Of a stretch of 23,062 nt of DNA, positions 6,744-13,305 are shown piece after piece. The notes under the pieces are model-generated. The model made no database searches and was not told the origin of the DNA. It saw only the letters and a program-made list of their open reading frames with translations. Made by a program: the position numbers and the translations under genes. Source of the DNA: JBGOTP01 sp041476545 (GTDB taxonomy: Bacteria > Acidobacteriota > Vicinamibacteria > Vicinamibacterales > CAVVIG01); contig JBGOTP010000029.1 of assembly GCA_041476545.1 (NCBI GenBank), positions 1 to 23,062 of the forward strand, in the 5' to 3' direction. Within the stretch, counting starts at the first letter, position 1. Every line of letters begins with the position of its first letter.

Positions 6744-7165
6744 TGGGTCACCCTGGAGACGAGCAGCGTGCGTGCCAGCCCGACCAGATCCTCGAGCCAG
6801 AGTGGCTTGTACCTGAGCGCGGCACCAAGTTGCTGCAGTTCAATGGAGGTGCGGTCATCAAGAAAGTAGTCGCCGGTGACGATGGCCACGGGAGTCTCGC
6901 GCTGTTGGTCGTTCGCCCGCAGGCGCCGTAGGAAGACGAGACCGTCGACGAGCGGCATGCGCAAATCAAGAATAATGGCGTCGGGCTGAGCGGCCTCGGC
7001 TTGCCGGAGGCCACTCTCGCCGTTTATGGCAGTGAATACTTCGTATCCTTCGAGTCTGAGGATCCGCGCGAACGTATCTGTGACACTCTCATCGTCATCG
7101 ACAATTAGAATCGAACCGGAGCTCGGTTCCGCGTCGGGCCCAATGGGCGCCGTGGACGCTGGCAC
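6740..7165 (-). CDS. Stand-alone receiver protein heading the heme operon
   Basis: This is a single receiver domain of 141 residues with VDDD, a phosphoacceptor Asp in IILDLRMP, switch Thr in AIVTGD, and Lys in YKPLW. The GTG at 7165 is chosen because it begins MPASTAPIG just before the domain and lies exactly 6 nt after a TGT-TACAAT extended -10, so the mRNA would be leaderless. A longer frame extends upstream but crosses the promoter and is not domain-like. The stop overlaps the hemE start by 4 nt, so the two are probably made together. No output domain is present; a link to heme control is an inference from the operon. Confidence 0.87.
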   Translation of the reverse strand: MPASTAPIGPDAEPSSGSILIVDDDESVTDTFARILRLEGYEVFTAINGESGLRQAEAAQPDAIILDLRMPLVDGLVFLRRLRANDQQRETPVAIVTGDYFLDDRTSIELQQLGAALRYKPLWLEDLVGLARTLLVSRVTH

Positions 7166-7171
7166 GCGGTT

Positions 7172-7180
7172 ATTGTAACA
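7172..7180 (-). promoter_or_regulatory. Extended -10 promoter of the receiver-hem operon
   Basis: TGT-TACAAT on the minus strand, with the last T at 7172. Six bases (AACCGC) separate it from the GTG at 7165, placing +1 on the start codon. No -35 match is seen. Confidence 0.6.
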
Positions 7181-7210
7181 GACCAGAGAGTTTAGGAGAC
7201 TGGATGCCTG

Positions 7211-7219
7211 TGTTACACT
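7211..7219 (+). promoter_or_regulatory. Extended -10 promoter for the gene at 7251
   Basis: TGT-TACACT on the plus strand predicts a start near 7226 and a leader of about 25 nt. That leader carries a GGAGG ribosome site at 7240-7244, 6 nt before the GTG. It is divergent from the receiver-hem promoter. Confidence 0.5.
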
Positions 7220-7250
7220 TCGGGGTTTCCTAATTGCGCGGAGGCTCTTA

Positions 7251-7928
7251 GTGAGTCCGATTCTGGTGCGGCCGGTCCGCGAACAGCTCGAGCACGACCG
7301 CATTATTCGCGTGTTGCAGGCCAAGTTCCGACGTCGTTACGAAGTGGGTATCAACCCTGGCAGCGAGCAGCAGGCCCCTGTCAACGGTGTCGCCAGCGTC
7401 AATGGCGGCAATATCGTTCAGAGCGGCGGTGTGTCCTCCCTCTATCCAGACCTGGTACTGCTTTCACTGGAGCGAAGCCGCCGCCTGCAGGGCGTTGTCG
7501 AGGTGGAAACGGGGGAGTCGGTCAACCACCTGGAGGCGCTCGCGCAGTGGGCAAACTTCGCGCGGCTGAAGGCCGATTTTCACTTGTACGTGCCGTCGGG
7601 CATGGTCGAGGTCGCTCGTCGGTTGTGCGAGGACAACCAGATCCAGGTGGACGAGATTTGGAGCTATCACACGGTCGGCGACGAAGTGCGATTTACGCTT
7701 GTCCATCGGGCCCGTGAGTCGACACGGGCCGCCCCAACGCCGAGCCGTCCGAAGTTGCGACCTGCCAAGGTGCGGGCGCCGGGCGTGAAGGCGGCCCGTT
7801 CGGCAAAGCCGGCCAGGCCGGGGAAGTCCGCAAAGTCGGTCAAGCCGACGAGGGCCGCGAAGTCGGCGCGGCCCATGCCTCGCGCGAGGCCCTCGAAGAA
7901 ATCCGCCCGACCCAAGAAGCGAAAATAG
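7251..7928 (+). CDS. Unassigned protein: nuclease-fold-like domain with histone-H1-like basic tail
   Basis: 225 residues in two parts. Residues 1-155 look globular: Tyr-Pro-Asp67 in YPDLVLLS, then a strand VVEVET with Glu84 and Glu86, then a helix with Gln99-Trp100. This spacing resembles the PD-(D/E)XK nuclease core, but the catalytic Lys is replaced by Glu, so activity is doubtful. Residues 156-225 are almost all Lys, Arg, Ala, Pro and Ser, with repeated AKSARP- and AKPARPGK-like steps, as in the tails of histone H1 or some HU proteins. Such tails bind DNA or RNA without sequence specificity. The GTG start has GGAGG at 6 nt. A nucleoid-associated or DNA-repair role is a guess. It is followed after 3 nt by another unassigned gene. 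Confidence 0.8.
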   Translation: MSPILVRPVREQLEHDRIIRVLQAKFRRRYEVGINPGSEQQAPVNGVASVNGGNIVQSGGVSSLYPDLVLLSLERSRRLQGVVEVETGESVNHLEALAQWANFARLKADFHLYVPSGMVEVARRLCEDNQIQVDEIWSYHTVGDEVRFTLVHRARESTRAAPTPSRPKLRPAKVRAPGVKAARSAKPARPGKSAKSVKPTRAAKSARPMPRARPSKKSARPKKRK

Positions 7929-7931
7929 CGC

Positions 7932-8519
7932 GTGCCTTCCGTCAGGTTCTCGCGTGACCATCGGGGCTACGAACACGTTTACCTTGTCCATGCTCCAGCC
8001 GGTCGCGGAGGATCCCCGCGTTCGCGCGTCCTCTACTGGTTTCGAACACCTCCCGGCGTGAAGGTTGGCCGGGAGCCCTTCGACGAGGCGGTGCGTGCGG
8101 CCCTCGAAGCGCGCCATCCGGATTTGAGCTTCGACTGGAGGGCGATCACACAGGCACAGGCGCCGCCACCCTCCGAGGTCGAACCGTGGCGCGAGCGGCG
8201 GCGCGCCGAACGTTCAGCGAAGCAGGCGATCGCCGCCGGGCGGCGCGGTCCGCAGACTCCGGAGGCGGGGTCTCCCGAAGCCGCGTCCCCCGGAGCGGTG
8301 TCAGATGACCGGCCGCTCCCGATCGCTGAGGAGATCGACGAGGAGGAGGGCCTGTCGCCGACAGTCGCACTCGATGAGCAGGGAACCGGCGAACTCACGG
8401 TGGCGACCAGTGCGCCAAGTGACCAGCCACAGCCCCTCCGCGCTCGACACCGCCGGCGGGGTGGGCGCCGGCGAACGCGGCCCTCGGATCTGCCGCCGCC
8501 TCCAGACAAAAATCCGTAG
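7932..8519 (+). CDS. Unassigned protein with N-terminal folded domain and disordered basic/acidic tail
   Basis: 195 residues from a GTG 3 nt after the upstream stop, so co-transcription is likely. Residues 1-72 look folded (HVYLVHAPA, SRVLYWFRTPPGVKVG, FDEAVRAALEARHPDLSFDW). The remainder is low-complexity: a basic stretch (WRERRRAERSAKQA), a Pro/Ala/Glu-rich part, an acidic EEIDEEEG, and a final RARHRRRGGRRRTRP cluster. I recognise no family. The charged, disordered tail next to the H1-like neighbour suggests both could act on nucleic acids, but that is inference. Codon use looks like the surroundings. Confidence 0.75.
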   Translation: MPSVRFSRDHRGYEHVYLVHAPAGRGGSPRSRVLYWFRTPPGVKVGREPFDEAVRAALEARHPDLSFDWRAITQAQAPPPSEVEPWRERRRAERSAKQAIAAGRRGPQTPEAGSPEAASPGAVSDDRPLPIAEEIDEEEGLSPTVALDEQGTGELTVATSAPSDQPQPLRARHRRRGGRRRTRPSDLPPPPDKNP

Positions 8520-8575
8520 CAGTCCATCTCGTCTTCGCCGACGTCGTAATCCGTGGGTCCACGGCATGGGAGACG

Positions 8576-8584
8576 TGGCATAAT
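8576..8584 (+). promoter_or_regulatory. Extended -10 promoter of the VWFA-related gene
   Basis: TGG-CATAAT ends 9 nt before the ATG at 8594. Transcription would start at or within about 3 nt of the start codon. No -35 match. Confidence 0.5.
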
Positions 8585-8593
8585 CACGAGGCA

Positions 8594-9955
8594 ATGGCTT
8601 TGAAATACAACAGGTTCTGGTTTTTCGCGATGTGGGCGGGGTTGACGGCAACCCTGGCCGCACAGTCAGCCGGGACGCCGTCGACGCCGTCAGCCGCGGC
8701 GCCACAACAGCCGACGTTCCGTGTGAGGGTCGAGCTCGTCTCGACGGACGTGACCATCAAGGACGATCGGGGCCTGTTCGTGGACGACTTGAAACAGGAC
8801 GAATTCGAAGTCTACGAGGATGGTGTCAGGCAGCAGATCGTGTCGATGAATATGTCCCATGGGGGACGGGTCTCGAACGTGCTGGCTCCACCCCCGCCGC
8901 CCGCGCGCGAAGGGATCATCCTGCCACCCGTCCGGCGGGTGAACGATACGTCCGGGCGGATCTTTCTGTGCTTCGTGGACGACTTCAATCTGCAGTTCAG
9001 GAACTCACCCAAGGTCCGCCAGATCTTCCAGAAGATCGCCAAGCAGCTCTTGCACGAGGGTGACATGTTCTCGATCGTGTCGAGTGGAACCTCCACGATT
9101 TCTGTGGGCATGACCTACGACCGGAAGCGCCTGGATCAGGCGATTACCAGGATCCAGGGCGACGGACTCACGGCGACCGAGCTCATCGAGCGCAGCATCG
9201 GCGGCAGCGAAGGACCGACCGAATTGCGGTATCGCGCCCATGTGGCGTTCGAGACCGTCTTCGACGCGCTTCAGCAGCTCGAACAGGTGCACGATCGCCG
9301 GAAAGCGCTCGTGTGGATCAGCGAGGGGTACGATTACAACCCGTATCAGGCGTCGCGCTTCGGCCTGCTCGGGGCAAACTCGGCGTTCACGCAGGGCGTC
9401 GGGGCGCTGCTCGACAACATGAACGCCCTCCCGCCATCGAGCACGGATCCCGAGCAGTTGAGTCACGATTCGCAGCAGAACCTGCATACCAAGATCAGGC
9501 CGTCGGGGCTCAACTCGCAGCTGATGCAGGAGGAGACGTTCTCGGACGCCGATCTCTTTCACGACATCGCGGAGCTCACACGCACCGCCAACCGCGCCAA
9601 CACGACCATCTACACCATCGATCCGCGCGGCCTCGTCGGGAGCATTGATCTCGACCAGAACGTCGATCCGCAACAGTGGACCGAATTCGTGAGGAAGTCC
9701 CAGGACACGCAGCGGCTGCTGGCGGAAGACACCGGCGGCTTCGCGCTCGTCAACAGCAACGATTTCGACAAGGGGCTGAAGCGGATCGACAACGAGTCGA
9801 GCGACTACTACGTCCTGGGCTATTACTCGAGCAATCCGGATCGCACCAGACTGCGCCGCAAGATCGAGATCAAGATTACCCGGAAGGGCGTCAGCGCGAT
9901 CTCACGCGGCGAGTACCTCATCAAGGCTACGCAGATCGGGGATCAGCACCCCTAG
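8594..9955 (+). CDS. Exported VWFA-related protein of the Acidobacteria-specific type
   Basis: 453 residues. A signal peptide (FWFFAMWAGLTATLAAQS) is followed by FRVRVELVSTDVTIKDDRG and the segment DLKQDEFEVYEDGVRQQI, which together mark the VWFA-related domain family seen mostly in Acidobacteria. The VWFA-like part begins at GRIFLCFVDDFNLQF and continues through RRKALVWISEGYDYNP, IYTIDPRGLVG and the C-terminal YYVLGYYSSN. The classical DxSxS metal site is replaced by VDDFN, so metal-dependent adhesion is uncertain. These proteins are usually abundant, exported and of unknown function. The 3' end overlaps the convergent methyltransferase by 29 bp. Confidence 0.9.
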   Translation: MALKYNRFWFFAMWAGLTATLAAQSAGTPSTPSAAAPQQPTFRVRVELVSTDVTIKDDRGLFVDDLKQDEFEVYEDGVRQQIVSMNMSHGGRVSNVLAPPPPPAREGIILPPVRRVNDTSGRIFLCFVDDFNLQFRNSPKVRQIFQKIAKQLLHEGDMFSIVSSGTSTISVGMTYDRKRLDQAITRIQGDGLTATELIERSIGGSEGPTELRYRAHVAFETVFDALQQLEQVHDRRKALVWISEGYDYNPYQASRFGLLGANSAFTQGVGALLDNMNALPPSSTDPEQLSHDSQQNLHTKIRPSGLNSQLMQEETFSDADLFHDIAELTRTANRANTTIYTIDPRGLVGSIDLDQNVDPQQWTEFVRKSQDTQRLLAEDTGGFALVNSNDFDKGLKRIDNESSDYYVLGYYSSNPDRTRLRRKIEIKITRKGVSAISRGEYLIKATQIGDQHP

Positions 9956-10916
9956 CCGCCCTCGCCCCTCTGGCCCCTCTGGCTGCGGCCACCACGTCCG
10001 GCCGCAAGGCGGCCTTCCGCATGCTCGCTGCACCACGGCGCGGCAAGATCGTCTCCATCGTTCCCGACTTGGTGCGCTCGGCGGCTTCCTTCAGATAGGA
10101 CTCATCGATCTCGGCCCCGATGAAATTCAGGCCGAGGCGGGCGCACGCGAGCGCCGTGCTTCCAAGTCCGAGGAACGGGTCGACCACGGTCTTGATTCTG
10201 GCGAGGCCGTGGAGACGCAGGCACTGTTCGGGCAGCCGCGAGGGAAAGGTCGCCGGGTGCGGCCGATCGCGGTCGCGGCGCTGGATCGTTTCGTAGGGGA
10301 TGAACCAGGTGTTACCGCGGCACCTGACGCCGCCCGATCCCGCGCTCCAACGCGCGATGTTCGAGGGATCCTGATACGGTACGCCGAGCGCCAGCCGATC
10401 CAGCCGCGTGTCGCCGCGCGGCGTGAAGTGGAACACGAACTCGTGGCAATCGTTCAGAAAACGGTCGCTGTTGATCGGCTTGTAATGGCCGACCGCCAGG
10501 TCGCGCTGCAGCCCGGCCCCGACACCCGCCAGCCCGTGCTCGATGGCGATCGACTTGACCCAGTGAATGATGTTCTGCAGGTGCAGGTGCGCCCGCGCGC
10601 CCTGGGCGACGTCGAGCGCGGTCCATGGGTCCGAAGGCCTGGCACCCACGTTCAGGAACAGCGATCCATCCGCGCGGAGAACCCGGGCCGCGGCGGCTAT
10701 CCAGGTGTTGGTCCACTCCAGGTACTCGGACGGCGACAGCGTATCCTGATACCGGCTATATTGAATCCCAATGTTGTAGGGGGGCGATGTCACGATGACG
10801 TCCACGCTCTGGGCTGGCATCTGTTTGAACACGTCCAGGCAGTCGGCCAGATAGAAGCGCGCGGTAGAGTTTCGGAGGCCCGGTACGATAGTGTGCGGTT
10901 TGAGCAGGACAGGCAT
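9927..10916 (-). CDS. Solitary beta-class DNA methyltransferase (N4-cytosine or N6-adenine)
   Basis: 329 residues. The catalytic motif TSPPYN (43-48) comes before the AdoMet-binding motif DPFLGLGST (246-254), which is the beta-class order. HPATFPSRLPEQC (220-232) is typical of this family. An SPPY motif is most common in N4-cytosine enzymes but also occurs in adenine enzymes, so the modified base is uncertain. No restriction enzyme is adjacent, so it looks like an orphan, perhaps epigenetic, methylase. The last 25 or so residues (starting near VVAAARGARG) are encoded by 9-bp repeats and extend past the family core. The ATG at 10916 has only a poor ribosome site. Confidence 0.9.
   Translation of the reverse strand: MPVLLKPHTIVPGLRNSTARFYLADCLDVFKQMPAQSVDVIVTSPPYNIGIQYSRYQDTLSPSEYLEWTNTWIAAAARVLRADGSLFLNVGARPSDPWTALDVAQGARAHLHLQNIIHWVKSIAIEHGLAGVGAGLQRDLAVGHYKPINSDRFLNDCHEFVFHFTPRGDTRLDRLALGVPYQDPSNIARWSAGSGGVRCRGNTWFIPYETIQRRDRDRPHPATFPSRLPEQCLRLHGLARIKTVVDPFLGLGSTALACARLGLNFIGAEIDESYLKEAAERTKSGTMETILPRRGAASMRKAALRPDVVAAARGARGARAARGADPRSA
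9955..9990. repeat. 9-bp repeats at the methyltransferase 3' end
   Basis: GCCCCTCTG occurs at 9964-9972 and 9973-9981 with diverged flanking units. On the minus strand it encodes the Ala-Arg-Gly-rich last residues of the methyltransferase. Confidence 0.7.
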
Positions 10917-10973
10917 CAGCCCATATTTCGGCCGTTTTGCCCGCGAGCGTTAGTCGTAACGTGAAAATATGAG

Positions 10974-11189
10974 CTAAGAGGCTTCGCTGGCGAAGATGGC
11001 GGGTGGTGCTGGTGGACCGGCCAGGCGGGCCGCCGCCACGGTGTGGTTGCGCCGGTGATCATGGCTTCCGCACGTCTTGCCCTTCTCTTCGACGTAGGCC
11101 AATTCGCGGTTTGTGGCGACCTCCCGGTACCGGCCAATCACGCAGCCGCACCCGAGGGTCGTGAAGCCAAGAAGCCGAACCAGACTCAT
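10974..11189 (-). CDS. Small Cys/His-rich protein (71 aa)
   Basis: ATG at 11189, with GAGGA about 9 nt upstream. The product begins MSLVRLLGFTTLGCGCVIGR and continues with REVATNRELAYVEEKGKTCGS. Cys14, Cys16, Cys40, His43, His45 and His49 could bind a metal such as zinc. The first half looks conserved-protein-like and the last 20 residues (AAARLAGPPAPPAIF) look loose. I recognise no named family. It is divergent from pabBC with 143 bp between them. Supported by the ribosome site, the compact Cys/His pattern and the lack of another gene here; function unknown. Confidence 0.65.
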   Translation of the reverse strand: MSLVRLLGFTTLGCGCVIGRYREVATNRELAYVEEKGKTCGSHDHRRNHTVAAARLAGPPAPPAIFASEAS

Positions 11190-11266
11190 CGCATCAATCC
11201 TCGACGAAGCGCCGAGCAAACTGTGTGCCGCTCTATCCAGCCCGCTCGGCGATGCTCCTCTACAGA

Positions 11267-11301
11267 GATATCGGCGGATGGGAAGAAAGATATCCGCGGA
11301 T
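11267..11301. repeat. Two 13-bp direct repeats 22 bp apart upstream of pabBC
   Basis: GATATCGGCGGAT (11267-11279) and GATATCCGCGGAT (11289-11301) differ by one base. The 22-bp spacing is about two helical turns, as for a dimeric regulator bound to one face. They lie between the divergent small Cys/His gene and pabBC. Confidence 0.45.
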
Positions 11302-11331
11302 TCCAGTACAAGAAGCACGCGGTCTGAGAAG

Positions 11332-13305
11332 ATGGTGAGCGCGGTGAACCGGAAGATTGAAGCGCTGATCCAGGTTGAAGGAGGATGGCTGCGGTGCAGC
11401 GAACCTGTGCGCGTCGTGCAAGCTCGGAGTCCCGATGCCGTTGTCGGGGCGCTCGCGGAGGTGGATCGGCTCACGCGCCAAGGCGCGCATTACGCGGTCG
11501 GTTTCGTCACCTATGAGGCAGCAGCGGCGTTTGGTCTGACGGTTCACGCGTCCCGGAACGGCGAAGAACTGCCGCTCGTCTGGTTTGGACTCTTCGACAT
11601 TGGCCACGTCGATCGACTTGTGTGTCTGCCGGCGGAGACCGAGCCGTACGAGCTTGGTACCCTGACCGCCTCCGTGGATCGTTCCGCCTTCGAGGGCGCA
11701 TTCGGCCGGATCAAGCAGCATCTCGCGGACGGTGACACCTACCAGGCCAATTACACTTTTCGCATCGAAGGTTCCTTTCGCGGACACGCGCGCTCGCTGT
11801 TCGCGGACCTGACGACGGCGCAAAGAGGTCAGCACTCGGCATTCATCGAATTGGGATCCCACGCGATCTGTTCCGCGTCGCCGGAGCTGTTCTTTGAGCG
11901 AACCGGACTGGCGCTGTCGGCCCGGCCGATGAAAGGGACGGCCGCCCGCGGGCGCACACTCACCGAGGATCGAGCGGAGCGCGAGCAGTTGCACGCTTCG
12001 GCCAAGCAGCGGGCCGAGAACGTCATGATCGTCGACATGGTGAGAAACGACCTCGGACGCATTGCGACGATCGGCAGTGTCCGCGTCCCGGAGCTCTTCG
12101 CGGTCGAACGCTATCCGAGCGTGTGGCAGATGACCTCGCTCGTGACGGCGCGGTCGTCCGCGCCGCTGCCGGACCTCTTCGCCGCGTTGCACCCCTCTGC
12201 CTCAGTGACCGGTGCGCCGAAGGTCAGGACCATGGCGATCCTCGATGACCTCGAAGGGCGGCCGCGGGGCGTCTACACCGGTGCCATCGGCCTCGTCGAG
12301 CCGGGCGGCACGTGTCACTTCAACGTCGCGATTCGGACGGCGGTTATCAACCATCGGTCGCAGACGGTGGAATTCGGGGTCGGGAGCGGCATCGTGTGGG
12401 ACTCCGACGCCGAAGACGAATATCGCGAGTGCCTCCTCAAAGGATCGGTGCTCGGTCGTCGCCCCATCGATTTCGACCTGCTCGAAACGCTGCGGTGGTC
12501 CGCCGGGGAGGGGTTCCTGCTGCTCGATCGCCACTTGCAGCGGATGCGTGAATCCGCGGAATACTTCGATTTTCCGTATGACGCCGCGGCGGTTCAGACA
12601 GTCCTGCGGTCGCTCGCAGCTTCCCTCATGGCGCCGTTGGGATCAAAGGCTTCGTACGGCGACGTTCGGGTTCGACTGCTGTTGTCCCGGCAGGGGGACG
12701 TGCGCGTCGAGCATCGGCCGTTGGAGGTGTCCACGGCACCCATGCATGTTCGGATTGCCCGCGATCCAGTCGACAACGACGACCCGTTCCTCTTTCACAA
12801 AACGACGAACCGCGCGGTGTACGACCGAGCCCGGTCGAGCGGTTCCCTGGCCCCCGCGAACCCTGTGAACCCCGCGAACCTTGTGAACCCCGTGAACCCC
12901 GTGAACCTTGTGAACCTCGTCATCCCCGATGAAGTCATACTCTGGAACGCGTCCCGCGAAGTCACCGAGGCGACCACCGCGAACGTGGTCCTCGAGGTGG
13001 ACGGAGTGCTTGTGACTCCGCCGATTGAATGTGGCCTGCTTGGCGGGACCTTCAGGGCGGAGATGCTCGCGAGAGGAAAAGTGCGAGAGGCCGTGGTGAC
13101 GCTCGATCAATTGCGACGCGCGAAGAGGGTGTGGCTGATCAATTCTGTCCATCAATGGCGTGAAGCGGTGGTAGGGGACGGACAAGGGCAGGCGGGGCAG
13201 GCCACGGCCACAGGGCAGGCAAGACAGGTGGGGCAGGTAGGGCAGGCCACAGGGCAGGAGGGGCTGGCAGGGCAGGTCACTGGGCAAGCGAGGCGCGAGG
13301 AGTGA
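11332..13305 (+). CDS. pabB: Fused aminodeoxychorismate synthase I and aminodeoxychorismate lyase (PabB-PabC)
   Basis: 657 residues making p-aminobenzoate for folate. The PabB half (about 1-375) has the QANYTF segment, the PabB-type RPMKGTAARG with Lys201 (TrpE has Ala here), ENVMIVDMVRNDLGR, SVTGAPKVR and GVGSGIVWDSDAEDEY. The PabC half (about 380-612) is a fold-type IV PLP enzyme with Lys490 in FHKTTNRAVYD and a REVTEATTAN loop. A glutamine amidotransferase (PabA) must come from elsewhere. Two low-complexity inserts are odd: residues 508-530 (Asn-Pro-Val steps) inside the PabC half, and a Gly-Gln-rich tail after 617, both from 9-bp repeats. The ATG at 11332 fits the family start; a longer frame to 11113 crosses the divergent gene and is unlikely. 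Confidence 0.9.
   Translation: MVSAVNRKIEALIQVEGGWLRCSEPVRVVQARSPDAVVGALAEVDRLTRQGAHYAVGFVTYEAAAAFGLTVHASRNGEELPLVWFGLFDIGHVDRLVCLPAETEPYELGTLTASVDRSAFEGAFGRIKQHLADGDTYQANYTFRIEGSFRGHARSLFADLTTAQRGQHSAFIELGSHAICSASPELFFERTGLALSARPMKGTAARGRTLTEDRAEREQLHASAKQRAENVMIVDMVRNDLGRIATIGSVRVPELFAVERYPSVWQMTSLVTARSSAPLPDLFAALHPSASVTGAPKVRTMAILDDLEGRPRGVYTGAIGLVEPGGTCHFNVAIRTAVINHRSQTVEFGVGSGIVWDSDAEDEYRECLLKGSVLGRRPIDFDLLETLRWSAGEGFLLLDRHLQRMRESAEYFDFPYDAAAVQTVLRSLAASLMAPLGSKASYGDVRVRLLLSRQGDVRVEHRPLEVSTAPMHVRIARDPVDNDDPFLFHKTTNRAVYDRARSSGSLAPANPVNPANLVNPVNPVNLVNLVIPDEVILWNASREVTEATTANVVLEVDGVLVTPPIECGLLGGTFRAEMLARGKVREAVVTLDQLRRAKRVWLINSVHQWREAVVGDGQGQAGQATATGQARQVGQVGQATGQEGLAGQVTGQARREE
12856..12918 (+). 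repeat. In-frame 9-bp minisatellite within pabBC
   Basis: Seven gapless units near GTGAACCCC encode ANP-VNP-ANL-VNP-VNP-VNL-VNL. They sit between the PLP-lysine segment and the VILWNASREVTE strand, presumably in a surface loop. The same unit is in hemY at 4033-4068. Confidence 0.92.
13186..13290 (+). repeat. 9-bp minisatellite forming the pabBC C-terminal tail
   Basis: About eleven units near GGGCAGGYN, interrupted by two 3-bp insertions that keep frame, encode Gly-Gln-x triplets to the end of the protein. The unit differs from the GTGAACCCC family. Confidence 0.88.

Noticed and set aside
5565..6869. 434-residue open frame on the plus strand
   Set aside because: It is antisense to hemE and hemH, which have clear family motifs; no recognisable domain.
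7166..7324. N-terminal extension of the receiver protein
   Set aside because: It crosses two divergent promoters and the start of the neighbouring gene, and is not domain-like.
11113..11331. Longer start for pabBC
   Set aside because: The extra 73 residues overlap the divergent small Cys/His gene and its control region and do not look like PabB.
12856..13290. CRISPR-like or phase-variation array
   Set aside because: Units are 9 bp with no spacers, so not CRISPR; length changes of 9 bp would not switch the frame, so on/off phase variation is not expected.
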